Positions 40,524 to 47,667 of a stretch of 47,667 bases of DNA are shown in pieces. Below the pieces are notes generated by a model. It did no database searches. It worked only from the letters and a program-made list of their open reading frames with translations, and was not told the origin of the DNA. Position 1 is the stretch's first letter; each line of letters opens with the position of its first letter. A program made the position numbers and the translations under genes. The DNA lies in assembly GCA_036556985.1 (NCBI GenBank), contig DATBIK010000049.1, positions 1 to 47,667 of the forward strand. The letters run 5' to 3'. This DNA is from JAPSGM01 sp036556985. Its GTDB lineage: Bacteria; Chloroflexota; Limnocylindria; QHBO01.

Positions 40524-41075
40524 ATGAAGACGAAGGACTTGACGAGGGCGATGCGCGAAGCCGGCCGGCAGGCCGGACGCAGCGCCGAGGAGATGACCGG
40601 CCGCAGGCGGCCAGGGCCGGGCCGCTTCCTGGCGATCGGCGCCATCGGCGCCGCGATCGGGGCGGTGCTCGCCTTTTTCCTCGACCCGCAGCGGGGCCGC
40701 AGCCGTCGCGCCCAGGTGGTCGACCGGGGAGCAGCGATGCTGCGGGACGCGAGCCGCGAGGTCGAGCGCCGGGCACGCCGCCTGACTTCGACGGTCGAGG
40801 GGAAGATCGGCGCCATCGGCAGCAGCGCCGGCGAGCCGATGCCGAACGACGCCTCGCTGGCGATGAAGGTCGAGAGCGAGCTGTTCCGCGACCCGTCGGT
40901 CCCCAAGGGAGCCATCAACATCAACGTCGAGCAGGGCGTCGTCGTCCTGCGCGGCGAGGTGCCGGATCCGGCGCTCGGTGAGCGCCTCGAGCACGAGGCG
41001 CGGGCGATCCCCGGCGTGTGGGAGGTGGAGAACCTGCTTCACGGGCCGGGCGAGCCGGCCCCGGCACGGCGCTAG
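40524..41075 (+). CDS. BON-domain protein with one membrane segment
   Basis: 183-residue protein. A basic, hydrophilic N-terminus (about 1-35) leads to a Gly/Ala membrane helix (FLAIGAIGAAIGAVLAFFLD, about 36-55). A charged linker rich in Arg follows. The C-terminal BON domain (about 113-175) has NDASLAMKVESELFRDPSVP, KGAININVEQGVVVLRGEVP and IPGVWEVENLLHG. BON domains bind lipids or membranes in known proteins such as OsmY. The start is ATG at 40524 with GAGGAG eight nt upstream. It is convergent with fmt, sharing CTAG stops. The exact role is not known. Confidence 0.85.
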   Translation: MKTKDLTRAMREAGRQAGRSAEEMTGRRRPGPGRFLAIGAIGAAIGAVLAFFLDPQRGRSRRAQVVDRGAAMLRDASREVERRARRLTSTVEGKIGAIGSSAGEPMPNDASLAMKVESELFRDPSVPKGAININVEQGVVVLRGEVPDPALGERLEHEARAIPGVWEVENLLHGPGEPAPARR

Positions 41076-42043
41076 GCTGAGGCGGGGGCGGCCGCCGGGT
41101 CGGGTGGCGGGGCCGCGCCGAGCAGGACGTGGTCGCGCTGGAGCCCGCGGCGCCACGCGTCGGCGGGCATGGCCGGCTTCCCGGCGGGCTGCACCGACTC
41201 GAGGAGCAGCGCGCCCTCGCCGCAGGCCACCTCGGGCCACGCGCCGGGCAGCAGCGCGCCGATCGGCACGCCGCTCACGCCGGCGGCCGGTCGGGCGGCG
41301 CGGACGTGCAGCCGCTCCCCGTCGATCGTGGTCCACGCGCCGGGCCACGGCTGGAGGGCGCGCACCTGGCGGTCGATCTCCTCGGCCGGCCGGCGCCAGT
41401 CGATCCAGCCGTCGGCGCGACGGAAGGGGCGGATCATCGTGGCCGCGGCCGGGTCCTGGGGCGTCGCGTCGGCTGCTGCCGCCGGCCAGTCGCGCAGCGC
41501 GTCGGGCACGACCTCCGCCGCCAGCTCGGCGAGCCGCGCCTCGAGTTCGGGCGCCGTCTCCCGGCCGGCGAGCGGCATCGGCCACTGCGCCACGATCGGC
41601 CCGGCATCGAGCTCGTCGGTCATGACCATGAGGGTGAGGCCGGCCACGTTGTCGCCGGCCAGGATGGTGGACGCCACCGGGGCCGCGCCACGGTGCCGCG
41701 GCAGGAGCGAGGGATGGACGTTCAGCGGCGGACGGCGCCCCATGGCCAGGACGTGCGGCGGCACCATCTGTCCGTACGCGGCGAGGAGGAGCGCATCAGG
41801 GTCGTAGTCGGCCAGGAGGTGGCGCGCCTCGTCCGACCGCAGCCGGCGCGGCGTCTCGACCCGGAGCCCGCGCTCGCGCCCCAGGGCGGCGATCGGCGAC
41901 GGGCGCGACTTCAGCCCACGCCCGGCTGGGCGGTCCGGCTGCGAGACGACCAGGGGCTGCTCGCCCATCGCGACGAGCCTGTCGAGCAGCGGGACGCCGA
42001 AGGCGCCGGTCCCCACGAAGACCAGCCGACCCAGGCCGCTCAC
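41072..42043 (-). CDS. fmt: Methionyl-tRNA formyltransferase
   Basis: Formylates initiator Met-tRNA using 10-formyl-THF. In 323 residues: VFVGTGAFGVPLLDRL, PDRPAGRGLKSRPSPI, LLAAYGQMVPPHVL, and the catalytic LNVHPSLLPRHRGAAPVAST, then DELDAGPIVAQWPM. The C-terminal OB-like tRNA-binding domain starts with RPFRRADGWIDWRRPAEEID. The start is GTG at 42043, 10 nt after def, its universal partner. The stop shares CTAG with the BON gene. Confidence 0.96.
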   Translation of the reverse strand: MSGLGRLVFVGTGAFGVPLLDRLVAMGEQPLVVSQPDRPAGRGLKSRPSPIAALGRERGLRVETPRRLRSDEARHLLADYDPDALLLAAYGQMVPPHVLAMGRRPPLNVHPSLLPRHRGAAPVASTILAGDNVAGLTLMVMTDELDAGPIVAQWPMPLAGRETAPELEARLAELAAEVVPDALRDWPAAAADATPQDPAAATMIRPFRRADGWIDWRRPAEEIDRQVRALQPWPGAWTTIDGERLHVRAARPAAGVSGVPIGALLPGAWPEVACGEGALLLESVQPAGKPAMPADAWRRGLQRDHVLLGAAPPPDPAAAPASA

Positions 42044-42053
42044 CGCGCGTCCA

Positions 42054-42560
42054 CTAGATGCCGGCGGCGGCCTGTTCCTCCACCTCGCTCGGGCTCTCGC
42101 TGACGCGGACGAGCTCCTCGAGCGACTCGAGGTGATCGATGTAGAGGACGCCGTTCAGGTGGTCGATCTCGTGCTGCAGGGCACGGGCGAACAGCTCCTC
42201 GCCCTTCACCCGGAACTCCTTGCCGCGCCGATCCTTCGCCTTGACCGTGACCTTCTCGTGGCGCTTCACCTCGGCCACGAAGCCGGGGATCGAGAGGCAG
42301 CCCTCCCAGTCGACGATCTCGCCGGACGACCGCACGATCTGCGGGTTGATGAGCTCCGTCACCTTCTCCTCGAGCTCGATGACCGCGACCTGCAGCCCCA
42401 CCCCGACCTGGTTGGCCGCCAGGCCGATGCCGGGGGCATCGCGCATCGTCTCGAGCATGTCGTCCAGGAGCCGATGCAGGGACGCGTCGAACTGCGTCAC
42501 CTTCTTCGCGCGCTCGCGCAGGATCGGCTCCTCGGCGGTGAGGATGCGGCGAATGACCAT
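42054..42560 (-). CDS. def: Peptide deformylase
   Basis: Removes the N-formyl group from new proteins. All three motifs are present in 168 residues: GIGLAANQVG, EGCLSIPGF (Cys metal ligand) and HEIDHLNGVL (two His ligands plus catalytic Glu). The start is ATG at 42560. No Shine-Dalgarno is visible. TACAAT lies six nt upstream, which could be a -10 giving a leaderless transcript. It follows priA by 19 nt and precedes fmt. Confidence 0.96.
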   Translation of the reverse strand: MVIRRILTAEEPILRERAKKVTQFDASLHRLLDDMLETMRDAPGIGLAANQVGVGLQVAVIELEEKVTELINPQIVRSSGEIVDWEGCLSIPGFVAEVKRHEKVTVKAKDRRGKEFRVKGEELFARALQHEIDHLNGVLYIDHLESLEELVRVSESPSEVEEQAAAGI

Positions 42561-42579
42561 GCGGCCATTGTACCGATGC

Positions 42580-44952
42580 TCACAGGAGCGATTCGGGGTC
42601 GACGTCGATGGCGACGCCGGCCGGGACACGCTCCAGTGCCGCGCGACGGGCCACATCGTCGGCCGCCCGCAGGACGACCTGGAACCGCCAGCGGCCGGCG
42701 CGGCGCGGGATGTACGCCGGCAGCGGGCCGTGCGCCTCCACCCCGTCGATCGCCACCGTCTCGGCCGCCGCCGCGGCCCGCGACTCGGCTCGGGCGCGAT
42801 CCGGGTCGCTCACCAGCAGCCGGGCCAGGACGGTCGCCGGCGGATAGCCGAGCAGGCGCCGGCGTACGAGCTCCTCGTCGGCGAAGCGGTCCACGTCGAG
42901 GTCCGCGGCGGCGCGCACCGCGTAGTGGTCGGGGGCATAGCTCTGGATGAGCACTCTCCCCGGCAGGTCGCCGCGCCCGGCGCGGCCAGCGACCTGGGCC
43001 AGCAGCTGGAAGGTGCGCTCCGGCGCGAGGTAGTCGGGCAGGTTCAGGGTCACGTCCGCGGCGATGACCGCGGCGAGCGTCACGCCCGGCAGGTCGAGGC
43101 CCTTCGCGGCGAGCTGGGTCCCGACGAGGACATCGGTGCGGCCGTCGCGAAAATCGTCGTAGATCGCCTCGAAGGCGCGCCGCGCGGCGAGCGCGTCCGA
43201 GTCGAGGCGCGCCACCCGCAGGTCCGGCCGCAGCGCGCGGAGCTCGGCCTCGACGCGCTGCGTCCCGGCGCCGAAGTAGCGGATCCGCGCCGAGCCGCAC
43301 GACGGGCAGGTCTCGGGCGGCGGCGCGGTGCGGCCGCAGTGGTGGCAGCGCAGCGCTTCGCCCACGGCGTGGTACACGTACGGCAGGTCGCAGTCCGGGC
43401 AGCGCAGGGATTCGCCGCAGTCCCGGCACAGGACGAAGGTCGCGGCGCCGCGCCGGTTCAGGAGCAGGATGGCCTGCTCGCGGCCGGACCGCAGCGACGC
43501 GAGCGCATCCCCGAGCGGACGCGAAAAGATGGACCGATGCCCTTCGGCCAGCTCCGCCCGCATGTCGACGACCTCGACCGCCGGCGCGCTCCCCACGCGC
43601 CGCTCGCGGAGGCGGGACCGCTCGACCATGCCCCCGCGCACGCGGGCCAGGGTGACCACGTCGGGCGTCGCCGTGCCGAGCACGACCCGCGCCCCTGCCA
43701 GCGCGGCACGCCGACGGGCCACCCAGCGGGCGTCGTAGCGCGGCGTGCGGTCCGACTTGTAGCCGCCGTCGTGCGCCTCGTCGAGGACGACGAGCCCGAG
43801 GTCGCGGAGGGGTGCGAACGCGGCCGAGCGGGTGCCGGTCACGACCCGCGCCTCGCCGCGCAGGATCCGCCACCACTCGTCGTGCCGCTCCCCGGCGGAC
43901 AGTCCGGAGTGCAGGACCGCCAGCTCGTCACCCGCCACGGCGCGGAGGCGGTCGGCGAGCTGCGGCACGAGGCTGACCTCCGGGACGAGGACGATCGCCG
44001 TGCGCCCGGCCTCGAGGGTGTCGGCGACCGCGGCCAGGTACACCTCCGTCTTGCCGGCCGCGGCCACGCCCTCGAGGAGGAGCTCGCCGCCCGGTGCGAG
44101 CCCCCCGATCGCCGCCACCGCCGCGCGCTGCTCGTCGGCGAGGTCGTGGCGCACGGCGGCGAGGTCGACCCGGTGCGCGAGCGGGTCGCGGGCAACCTCG
44201 CGCCACTCGAGCGCGGCGGCACCGATGGCCGCCAGCCTCCGGGCGGGGGCGAGCAGGCTCGCCGCATCCGCGCCGAGGCGCGCCGCCAGCTCCGACAGCG
44301 GCAGCTCCTCCGCCCCGAGCGCCTCGAGCATGGACCGTTGGAGCGGGGCGCGCCGGGGCGGCTCCGGCCCGCCGGGAACGGCGCGCAGGACGCGAACGCG
44401 GTTGGCCCTCACCTCCGGCGGGTCGAGCTCCCAGCGGGGTCGCGCCGCCCCCTGGCGGCGCAGCCGCTCGATCCACGCCTCCCTGCCGCGGGACGGGGCG
44501 TACCGGCGCAGGGCCGCGTCGCTGATCGTGCGGTCCGGGGCGTCACGCGCCTCGGCGAGGAGGCCGGCCGGCAATGACGCGTCGTCGGCCACCGTCCAGC
44601 GTCGCCGCAGCCGGGACTCGAGGCCCGGCGGCAGCATCGCCGCCAGGGTCGTGCCCAGCGGGGCGCGGTAGTACGCCGCCACCTCCTCCGCCAGGGCGAG
44701 CAGGTCGCCGGTGAGCATCGGCCCGGAGACGATGCCCTCCACCGGCCTCAGCTCGACCCCCGACTCGGGGGCGTCCGGCGCTCCGGCGAGGAGGTAGCCG
44801 AGCGCCAGGCGGTGCCCGTAGGTGACGAGGAGGAGGGAGCCCGGCGCCGCGTCCCCGAGCTCCGCCGGGAGCCGGTAGCTGAACGTCCGCTCCGGGCGGT
44901 CGGCCACCGCGTCGACGGCGACCCGCACCACCCGGCCGGTGCCGGCCTCCAT
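42580..44952 (-). CDS. priA: Primosomal protein N' (replication restart helicase PriA)
   Basis: Helicase that reloads replication at stalled forks. In 790 residues: N-terminal DNA-binding domain (VRVAVDAVADRPERTFSYRL), helicase Walker A LLEGVAAAGKTEVYLAAVAD (usual form GVTGSGKT), LVPEVSLVPQLADRL, VVLDEAHDGGYKSDRTPRYD and VLGTATPDVVTL, then a zinc-binding insertion with eight cysteines (CRDCGESLRCPDC, CHHCGR, CPSC) and the second helicase domain (VGTQLAAKGLDLPGVTLAAV, QVAGRAGRGDLPGRVLIQSY). The start is ATG at 44952, 9 nt after gmk. Confidence 0.96.
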   Translation of the reverse strand: MEAGTGRVVRVAVDAVADRPERTFSYRLPAELGDAAPGSLLLVTYGHRLALGYLLAGAPDAPESGVELRPVEGIVSGPMLTGDLLALAEEVAAYYRAPLGTTLAAMLPPGLESRLRRRWTVADDASLPAGLLAEARDAPDRTISDAALRRYAPSRGREAWIERLRRQGAARPRWELDPPEVRANRVRVLRAVPGGPEPPRRAPLQRSMLEALGAEELPLSELAARLGADAASLLAPARRLAAIGAAALEWREVARDPLAHRVDLAAVRHDLADEQRAAVAAIGGLAPGGELLLEGVAAAGKTEVYLAAVADTLEAGRTAIVLVPEVSLVPQLADRLRAVAGDELAVLHSGLSAGERHDEWWRILRGEARVVTGTRSAAFAPLRDLGLVVLDEAHDGGYKSDRTPRYDARWVARRRAALAGARVVLGTATPDVVTLARVRGGMVERSRLRERRVGSAPAVEVVDMRAELAEGHRSIFSRPLGDALASLRSGREQAILLLNRRGAATFVLCRDCGESLRCPDCDLPYVYHAVGEALRCHHCGRTAPPPETCPSCGSARIRYFGAGTQRVEAELRALRPDLRVARLDSDALAARRAFEAIYDDFRDGRTDVLVGTQLAAKGLDLPGVTLAAVIAADVTLNLPDYLAPERTFQLLAQVAGRAGRGDLPGRVLIQSYAPDHYAVRAAADLDVDRFADEELVRRRLLGYPPATVLARLLVSDPDRARAESRAAAAAETVAIDGVEAHGPLPAYIPRRAGRWRFQVVLRAADDVARRAALERVPAGVAIDVDPESLL

Positions 44953-44961
44953 GGGTCCGGG

Positions 44962-45633
44962 CTAGACCTGCACCCGGCGGGGCGGGTCGCGGCGGACCTC
45001 GGCCTGGATGATCTCCCAGATCCGATCCGCCGCCGCGTCGGGGTGCCCGGTCTCGTTGACGATGACGTAGTCGTAGTCGCCGCTGGCGGCCATCTCCGCC
45101 TCGGCGCTGCGCCGGCGGCTGGCAAGCGACGCCGCGTCCTCCGATCCGCGCTCGGCGAGGCGGGCGGCGAGGTCCTCGATCGACGGCGGCATGACGAAGA
45201 TGAGCAGCGCGTCGGGGACCTTGGCCCGCACCGAGCGCGCGCCCTGCGGGTCGATGGTCAGGATCGCGTCGCGCCCGGCGGCGAGGATGCCGCGCACCTG
45301 CCCGATCGGCACGCCGTACCAGTGCTTGCCGTGCACGACCGCCGACTCGAGCAGCCCGTCCTCGGCCCGCAGCCGATCGAACTCCTCGGCCGACAGGAAG
45401 TGGTAGTGGACCTTGTCGATCTCCCCCGGCCGCCGCGGCCGGGTGGTGGCGGTCACGATCGGCACGACCTGCGGCCGGCGCGCCGCCAGCTCCGCCACGA
45501 TCGTGCTCTTCCCCACGCCCGACGGCCCGGAGACGACCACGAGCATCGGGTTCGGGAAGGTCATGCGCTTGTCGGGCTCGGGCGCCTCCCCGGTGTCCGT
45601 CGCCGGGCCCGGCGAGGTCAGCTCATCGGTCAA
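44962..45633 (-). CDS. gmk: Guanylate kinase, TTG start
   Basis: Converts GMP to GDP. The P-loop MLVVVSGPSGVGKSTIVAEL begins at residue 30, after a Pro/Glu-rich N-terminal extension. TATTRPRRPGEIDKVHYHFL and the YDYVIVNETGHPDAAADRI block follow. The start is taken as TTG at 45633, five nt after GGAGGG, overlapping rluD by 11 nt. ATG at 45564 or 45546 would give a canonical start but no Shine-Dalgarno. 223 residues. No rpoZ follows, unlike many bacteria; priA comes next. Confidence 0.93.
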   Translation of the reverse strand: MTDELTSPGPATDTGEAPEPDKRMTFPNPMLVVVSGPSGVGKSTIVAELAARRPQVVPIVTATTRPRRPGEIDKVHYHFLSAEEFDRLRAEDGLLESAVVHGKHWYGVPIGQVRGILAAGRDAILTIDPQGARSVRAKVPDALLIFVMPPSIEDLAARLAERGSEDAASLASRRRSAEAEMAASGDYDYVIVNETGHPDAAADRIWEIIQAEVRRDPPRRVQV

Positions 45634-46606
45634 TCGGCCCCTCCAGCTCGGCCCCCACGCCCTTCGGCAGCCCCTCGGCCACGATGCCCGCCGCGGCGAG
45701 GCTGGCGGCCAGGTCGGCGGGGAGCTCGCTCCAGGCGCGCAGGGTACGCCCGTCGGCGGGTCGCGCGAGGCGCAATCGGGACGCGTGCAGGAACTGGCGC
45801 TCGAGGCCGCCCGGCCCCTGCCCGCCGCCGTAGCGCCGGTCGCCGGCGATCGGCAGTCGCAGGTAGGCGAGGTGCGCCCGCAGCTGGTGGGTGCGACCGG
45901 TCAGCGGCCGCAGGGCAAGCAGCGTGTAGCCGCCCCGGGTGGCGAGGACCTCGTACTCGGTCACCGCCGCGCGGCCACCGGCCACGACCGCCATCCGCTG
46001 GCGGTCGCCCGGGTGCCGGCCGACGGGCGCCTCAACCCGGCCGCGCGGCGCCGGCGCCTCGCCGTGCACCAGGGCGAGGTACTCCTTGGCGATGGCGTGG
46101 TCGGCGAACTGGCGCATGAGCGAGGCCTGGGCGGCATCGGTCTTGGCCACCAGCAGGAGCCCGGAGGTGTCCTTGTCGAGCCGATGGACGATGCCGGGCC
46201 GCCCCACGCCCGCGATCGAGCCGAGCGGCTCGCCGCGGCGCTGCGCCCGTCCGAGCAGGGCGTGGACGAGCGTCCCGGTGGCGTGCCCGGCGCTGGGATG
46301 CACGACCAGCCCCGCCGGCTTGTCGACGATGAGCATCGTGTCGTCCTCGTAGGCCATCCGCAGTGGGATCTCCTCCGGGACGAGCGTCTCGTCCGGCGGC
46401 GCGGACAGGACGACGCGCAGCGGCTCCCCGCCGCGCAGGCGGTCGCTGGCGCGCGCCCTCCGGCCGTCGACGAGGGCGCGGCCGTCGCCGATGAGCCGCT
46501 GCGCGTGGGCGCGGCTGATCCCGGCCAGCGCGGCAACCGAAAGGTCGAACCGCCCGGGCGCCGCAGGCCCCTCCACCACCCGCTCCCCGGCGGCGGTGGC
46601 GCTCAC
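45623..46606 (-). CDS. rluD: RluD-type 23S rRNA pseudouridine synthase
   Basis: RluA-family pseudouridine synthase, 327 residues. An S4 RNA-binding domain at about 15-75 (FDLSVAALAGISRAHAQRLI) precedes the catalytic domain: LIVDKPAGLVVHPSAGHATG, then GRPGIVHRLDKDTSGLLLVA with the catalytic Asp, and LTGRTHQLRAHLAYLRLPIA. It could act on 23S positions like RluD (1911/1915/1917), judging from the S4 domain and the lspA linkage, but specificity is inferred. The start is GTG at 46606 in a GTGA overlap with lspA. Confidence 0.92.
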   Translation of the reverse strand: MSATAAGERVVEGPAAPGRFDLSVAALAGISRAHAQRLIGDGRALVDGRRARASDRLRGGEPLRVVLSAPPDETLVPEEIPLRMAYEDDTMLIVDKPAGLVVHPSAGHATGTLVHALLGRAQRRGEPLGSIAGVGRPGIVHRLDKDTSGLLLVAKTDAAQASLMRQFADHAIAKEYLALVHGEAPAPRGRVEAPVGRHPGDRQRMAVVAGGRAAVTEYEVLATRGGYTLLALRPLTGRTHQLRAHLAYLRLPIAGDRRYGGGQGPGGLERQFLHASRLRLARPADGRTLRAWSELPADLAASLAAAGIVAEGLPKGVGAELEGPIDR

Positions 46607-47121
46607 GAGGCCGGCGCCGCGGGATGTCGCGGCTCGAGGAAGAGGAGGTACCCGACCAGCAGCACGATCCCCACCGTGATGCCCGCGTCGGCGATGTTCC
46701 AGGTCGGGAAGCGCACGTCGCCGATGCCCACGGAGATGAAGTCGGTGACGTAGCCCTGCCGGATGCGGTCGATGAGGTTGCCGATCGACCCGCCGAGCAG
46801 GAGCCCCAGGATGACGTGCAGCCACGGGCTCCGACCGCGGAAGGAGCGGTGGAACCAGGCCACCATGCCGAGCGCCACGACGTGCACCGCGTAGAAGAGG
46901 ATGAGGCTGCCCTCGAACTGGAAGAGGCTGAACGCCGCCCCGGTGTTGCGGATGTGCCACAGCACGACGAGGTCGCCGATGACCTCGGCCCGCTCCCCCA
47001 CCCCGAGCGTGCCGACAACGGCGGCCTTCGTCAGCTGGTCGGCCACGACAACGGCCACCGCGGTGAGGCCCAGGGCGGCAAGCTCGCGCCGCCGCTCGTC
47101 CCGGACCACCGCGTTGCTCAT
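46603..47121 (-). CDS. lspA: Lipoprotein signal peptidase
   Basis: Aspartic membrane protease that cuts lipoprotein signal peptides before the lipidated Cys. 172 residues with four membrane segments. The motifs are NTGAAFSLF, LGGSIGNLIDRIRQGYVTDF (catalytic D118) and FPTWNIADAGITVGI (catalytic D145). The start is ATG at 47121 in an ATGA overlap with ileS, and it ends in a GTGA overlap with rluD. It would process the lipoprotein at 36108-37715. Confidence 0.96.
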   Translation of the reverse strand: MSNAVVRDERRRELAALGLTAVAVVVADQLTKAAVVGTLGVGERAEVIGDLVVLWHIRNTGAAFSLFQFEGSLILFYAVHVVALGMVAWFHRSFRGRSPWLHVILGLLLGGSIGNLIDRIRQGYVTDFISVGIGDVRFPTWNIADAGITVGIVLLVGYLLFLEPRHPAAPAS

Positions 47122-47667
47122 GTGCCGATGGTACCCGCCTCCGCGCGTCGCACCGCCAGGCGCAGGCTCGCCCCGTCGAGCCCGGCATCCTCGTGGCGAT
47201 CCGCGTCGGCCAGCGTCGCCTCCGGGCCGAGCTCGAGCCGCGTGGCGAGCACCTCCTCGGCAAGCCAGTCGCGGTGCGGCTCCAGGCGTGCCAGCGCCGC
47301 GCCGTCACCGCCGATCGCCACCTCGATCCGGTCGCTGATCTCGTAGCCGGCCGCCTTGCGCAGGTTCTGAAGCCGATGGGCGACCTCGCGGGCCAGGCCC
47401 TCGGCCTCGAGCTCGCGGGTGAGCGCGGTGTCGAGCGCCACGAGGACGTCGCCCTCCTCGGCGACCTCGTGCCCGGGACGCGCGCGGGCGGCCAGCTCGA
47501 ACTCGTCGGGCGCGAGCATGATGCCGGCCACCTCGACCCGGCCGTCGTCGAGCAGCGTCCAGGCCCCGGACCGTGCCCCGGCCATGATCGCCCCGACCTC
47601 CTTGCCGCGCCGCGGCCCGATCACCGGCAGGAGCGGGTACAGCGACCGCTCGACCATCGCCGACTCG
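47118..47667 (-). CDS. ileS: Isoleucyl-tRNA synthetase, C-terminal part only
   Basis: The last 180 or so residues are visible; the catalytic HIGH and KMSKS motifs lie outside. The visible part matches the C-terminal extension of the eukaryotic-like IleRS class: SLYPLLPVIGPRRGKEVGAI, VEVAGIMLAPDEFELAARAR, ALDTALTRELEAEGLAREVA and HRLQNLRKAAGYEISDRIEV. That last run is strongly diagnostic. The frame is open to the window edge. It overlaps lspA by ATGA, the widespread ileS-lspA order. The family with this tail is the mupirocin-tolerant type in known cases; that is not testable from this part. Confidence 0.93.
   Translation of the reverse strand, partial: ESAMVERSLYPLLPVIGPRRGKEVGAIMAGARSGAWTLLDDGRVEVAGIMLAPDEFELAARARPGHEVAEEGDVLVALDTALTRELEAEGLAREVAHRLQNLRKAAGYEISDRIEVAIGGDGAALARLEPHRDWLAEEVLATRLELGPEATLADADRHEDAGLDGASLRLAVRRAEAGTIGT

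Noticed and set aside
42220..44577. A 785-residue open frame on the plus strand opposite priA and def
   Set aside because: Mirror frame of priA; no domain, and def and priA are certain.

Overview
This window is about 48 kb of very GC-rich bacterial DNA (roughly 70% G+C by eye). It is packed almost end to end with core genes for translation, RNA processing, protein secretion, and lipid and cell-envelope synthesis. I count 53 protein genes, 50 of them on the minus strand. The protein sequences and gene order (ileS-lspA-rluD-gmk-priA-def-fmt; rpmF-plsX-nusB-acpP-rnc-smc-ftsY; rpsB-tsf-pyrH-frr-uppS-cdsA-dxr-rseP; nusA-rnpM-infB-rbfA-nrnA-truB-ribF-rpsO-pnp) fit an uncultured high-GC Chloroflexota, perhaps of the Limnocylindria/Ellin6529 type. 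That placement is inference from style, not from a search. I saw no rRNA, tRNA, CRISPR, insertion sequence or phage gene.

Layout in the direction of minus-strand transcription (right to left). 47.7-41.1 kb: ileS (5' part outside the window), lspA, rluD, gmk, priA, def, fmt. 41.1-40.5 kb: a plus-strand BON-domain membrane protein that converges on fmt. 40.4-35.6 kb: a YugP-type metallopeptidase, rlmN, rpe, a lipoprotein with a DUF4015-type barrel, and dtd, converging on plus-strand rpmB. 35.3-32.2 kb: recG, rsmD, coaD. 32.1-31.1 kb: a DivIVA-like coiled coil and DUF177. 31.0-23.9 kb: rpmF, plsX, nusB, acpP, rnc, smc, ftsY. 23.8-19.0 kb: ffh, a DUF3352 protein, rpsP, khpA, rimM, trmD. 18.9-17.4 kb: rplS, rnhB, yraN. 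17.4-16.2 kb: a plus-strand LysM/lytic transglycosylase. 15.9-9.1 kb: rpsB to rseP. 9.0-2.5 kb: nusA to ribF behind a leader attenuator. 2.3-0 kb: rpsO and pnp.

Genes are tightly coupled. Twelve junctions have a 4-nt overlap in which a start codon runs into TGA (ATGA, GTGA or once CTGA). Start codons appear to be 26 ATG, 20 GTG, 2 TTG and four unusual ones: CTG for uppS and the lipoprotein, ACG for the DivIVA-like gene, and GTA for rnc. Each unusual start has a good Shine-Dalgarno sequence, and two also sit in stop/start overlaps.

The most striking observation is pnp. Its polynucleotide phosphorylase carries, in one uninterrupted frame, a complete DnaQ-like DEDDh 3'-5' exonuclease domain between the two RNase PH domains. 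All five catalytic residues are present. The combination of a phosphorolytic and a hydrolytic 3'-5' nuclease in one chain is the best candidate here for an undescribed system.
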